64,000 nt of DNA, taken from positions 1 through 64,000 of the forward strand of contig JALONP010000006.1 in NCBI GenBank assembly GCA_025454875.1. The letters run 5' to 3'. The position numbers and the translations under genes are program-made. The stretch comes from Bacteroidia bacterium. GTDB taxonomy: Bacteria > Bacteroidota > Bacteroidia > UKL13-3. Positions within the stretch are counted from its first letter, which is position 1. Every line of letters starts with the position of its first letter. Positions 62,045 through 64,000 of this stretch are shown here, piece after piece. The notes beneath the pieces are model-generated. The model did not search any database, had not been told where the DNA came from, and saw nothing but the letters and a program-made list of their open reading frames with translations.

Positions 62045-64000
62045 ATGCAATTTGTGTATCCATGGTTCTTAACTGCCCTTGCGAGTATTGCCATACCGAT
62101 TGTGATTCATTTGTTTCACTTTAGGAGGTATAAGCAGTTGGTTTTCCCAGATATTCGGTTTTTAAAACAAGTACAAGAACAAACACAACGCAACCATAAA
62201 CTTAAAGATTTACTGGTGCTCTTGTCCCGTATATTACTAATTACCTCTTTGGTGTTTGCATTCGCACAACCTTATTTACCAGCAACACAGGGTATGGTAA
62301 CTGGAGCCAAAGCCGTTTTCATATTTGTGGACAATACCTACTCTATGGAACAACAAGGAGATGAAGGTCCGTTGTTGGAGCAAGCCAAAAACAAGGCACG
62401 CGCAATTGTTCAATCATATGAACCCAGTGCTGTTTTCCAAATTGCGACCCATTTAAGTGATGGTAGATACCAACGCTTTGTGAATGCAACGGAAGCCATT
62501 CAATTAATTGATGAAGTAACTGCCAGTACAGGAAGCATTAAGCTCGAATGGGAAATAGAGCGCATGCAACAGCAATTAAAACAAAGTGGCAAACCCACCC
62601 GAATTGGTTATTTTATTTCCGATTTTCAGCAACAAATGGGTAAGCCAAACCCTGCTAGTATCGACTCAGCAGTGTGGATGAATTGGGTTCCAATTACAAC
62701 CAATGAACTGAACAATTTATACCTTGATTCGGCTTGGTGCAATACACCCCTTATTCAACCCAATAAGCCCATTACTTTAAACTGTTTGTTGCGCAATTCA
62801 GGTGATACCAAAGTGGACGAATTGCCTGTTTCGTTATTTGTTAATGGCATCCAAAAGGGCTTGCAAAACACCTCCATAGATGCTAAAGGGGCAAGCAGGC
62901 TTACGTTCACCATTAATGCCAATGAAACGGAAACTATGCTCATTGAGTTTCGGATTCAAGATGCTGTTATTCCATTCGACAACCATTTGTACGGAGTATT
63001 AACACCTGTAACCACAATTGATGTTTTGGCTATTTACAACAACAAGCCAAACCCTTACATTCAAGCGGTACTTGAACTAGACCCAGTATACAAATTGCAG
63101 CAAATGCCTGCTGCACAAATTGATTATGCAAATTGGGCTTCGAAACAATGTATCTTTTTATTGGAACCAACACAAATTACAAGTGGTCAACTTGAGGAGT
63201 TGCAAAAATATGTGAACCAAGGAGGGCAATTGGTTATTGTGCCTCCAGCAAACGTTGACATGAATATGGGATTAAATTCCTTGTTGATGTCGTTACAAAT
63301 GCCCGTTTTTGAAAGGTGGCAAACAAGCGCTATGCAAGTGCAAACATTTAACTTAAAAGATGTATTGTTTAGGGAAGTGTTTTTAAGGCTGCCACAGCAA
63401 CTTGATTTACCCAAGATAACTGGTTGGTATGATTTGGCAAGCACTGCCAATACTAGGGGTAACGCGCTTATCACTATGGCCAACGAAAAACCATTAGCCT
63501 GGAAAGGCAGCTATGGCAAAGGAACGGTTATTGTTTTTGCAACACCATTTACAACAGCAACAACCAACTTGGTCAAACACGCTTTGTTTGTGCCTTTGGT
63601 ACTTAAAATGGGAATGGGCAAACAAACACCGCGGGCCATGTATTACAAACTTGGAGCTGGCGGCATGCTTACGCTACCCAATAATGCCCCTAAAGGATTG
63701 TATGCTATTCGAAATCAAAAGCAAACGTGGGTAGACGATGCCATTAACCAAGATGGCCGTTTGGTATTATCATTGCAACAACCCTTTAACCAAGCAGGAT
63801 GGTACCAGGTTACACCAAACAATTCTGAAAAAGTATTGCTATCAATGGCATTAAATGATGACCGCAAAGAATCGGAACTTGCTGTGTGGAGTACCGCTGA
63901 TATTGAAGCCATGCTTGGAGCCTGGCCTAAGCACCAGTTATATAAAGGAGGCGATGTGGTTTTAAAACAAGCCATAGCCGACCAGCTAAAGGGAGTACCA
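62045..64000 (+). CDS. BatA-like VWA membrane protein, truncated by window end
   Basis: This ORF is missing from the track because it has no stop before the window ends; 652 codons are open. It starts MQFVYPWFLTALASIAIPIVIHLFHFRRY, the N-terminal membrane segment typical of BatA-domain proteins, with a second helix (LVLLSRILLITSLVFAFAQP). A VWA-like core follows, with DNTYSM where the MIDAS DxSxS usually stands, and a long periplasmic beta-rich part. Bat proteins are linked to oxygen tolerance and envelope stress in Bacteroidota. Confidence 0.82.
   Translation, partial: MQFVYPWFLTALASIAIPIVIHLFHFRRYKQLVFPDIRFLKQVQEQTQRNHKLKDLLVLLSRILLITSLVFAFAQPYLPATQGMVTGAKAVFIFVDNTYSMEQQGDEGPLLEQAKNKARAIVQSYEPSAVFQIATHLSDGRYQRFVNATEAIQLIDEVTASTGSIKLEWEIERMQQQLKQSGKPTRIGYFISDFQQQMGKPNPASIDSAVWMNWVPITTNELNNLYLDSAWCNTPLIQPNKPITLNCLLRNSGDTKVDELPVSLFVNGIQKGLQNTSIDAKGASRLTFTINANETETMLIEFRIQDAVIPFDNHLYGVLTPVTTIDVLAIYNNKPNPYIQAVLELDPVYKLQQMPAAQIDYANWASKQCIFLLEPTQITSGQLEELQKYVNQGGQLVIVPPANVDMNMGLNSLLMSLQMPVFERWQTSAMQVQTFNLKDVLFREVFLRLPQQLDLPKITGWYDLASTANTRGNALITMANEKPLAWKGSYGKGTVIVFATPFTTATTNLVKHALFVPLVLKMGMGKQTPRAMYYKLGAGGMLTLPNNAPKGLYAIRNQKQTWVDDAINQDGRLVLSLQQPFNQAGWYQVTPNNSEKVLLSMALNDDRKESELAVWSTADIEAMLGAWPKHQLYKGGDVVLKQAIADQLKGVP

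Overview
The window is a stretch of a Bacteroidota chromosome (about 40% G+C by eye). The phylum call rests on several signs: gldE and gldD gliding/secretion genes, a TonB-dependent receptor paired with a DUF4249 lipoprotein, a type IX secretion (T9SS) sorting domain, DUF4403, DUF4835 and DUF3078 proteins, a 29-residue COX24/bS22-like basic protein, few Shine-Dalgarno sites, and repeated promoter -7 boxes of the Bacteroidota form TAnnTTTG. I do not assign it below phylum. No rRNA, tRNA, CRISPR array, insertion sequence or prophage was seen. Most of the window is ordinary core genome.

Layout. 0.1-6 kb: a PaaN-type aldehyde dehydrogenase convergent with HMG-CoA lyase, then a five-repeat DUF349 protein coupled to a SAM methyltransferase, and a MazG-like pyrophosphohydrolase. 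6-9.1 kb (minus): an HU - TPR - 29-aa basic protein - RNase G block. 9.3-16 kb (plus): mutY-ssb-gldE-gldD, then the TonB receptor/DUF4249 pair. 16-20.6 kb (minus): DEAD-box helicase with methylmalonyl-CoA epimerase, ettA, and a tandem universal stress protein. 20.7-24.7 kb (plus): a nucleoside phosphorylase and a three-gene adaptor/FtsX-like permease/ATPase exporter. 24.7-28.2 kb: lemA and two TPM-domain genes and a glycosyltransferase 9, with several families of short palindromic repeats in the gaps. 28.2-30.6 kb: a Ycf48-like protein and a lipoprotein with abutting divergent start codons, and a TylF-like methyltransferase. 30.6-34.4 kb: hpt-adk-obgE and an acyltransferase E2. 34.5-37.3 kb: a T9SS-exported serine hydrolase and DUF4403. 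37.3-38.1 kb: an 800-bp gene-free stretch bearing strong hairpins. 38.1-42.5 kb: kdsB-pyrG-yidC. 42.5-47.8 kb (minus): a LOG-family gene broken by one amber codon, a DEAD-box helicase, then bamD-rpoZ-coaBC-DUF4835. 48-54.7 kb (plus): NlpC/P60, DUF3078, a GC-rich hairpin array, a UvrD-type helicase, recN and a coiled-coil membrane protein. 54.7-64 kb: a cupin, a 1083-aa metallophosphoesterase/STAND-like/TPR fusion, a VWA protein, an EEP phosphatase, a VIT-family transporter, a Cys-rich secreted protein and the start of a BatA-like protein cut by the window edge.

Best candidates for something new. (1) The 1083-aa fusion at 55139-58390 keeps every metal ligand of its phosphoesterase domain, but its ATPase-like middle lacks a recognisable P-loop lysine and Walker B aspartate. 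It sits alone, AT-rich, between housekeeping genes, which would suit a one-gene defence or stress sensor. (2) At 29271-29296 two divergent genes start back to back in one CATATG, and each gene's -7 box lies inside the other gene, forming a near-perfect palindrome. (3) A single TAG splits an otherwise intact LOG-family gene. (4) There are several hairpin and repeat families between genes. Functions are inferred from sequence patterns only; no database search was possible.
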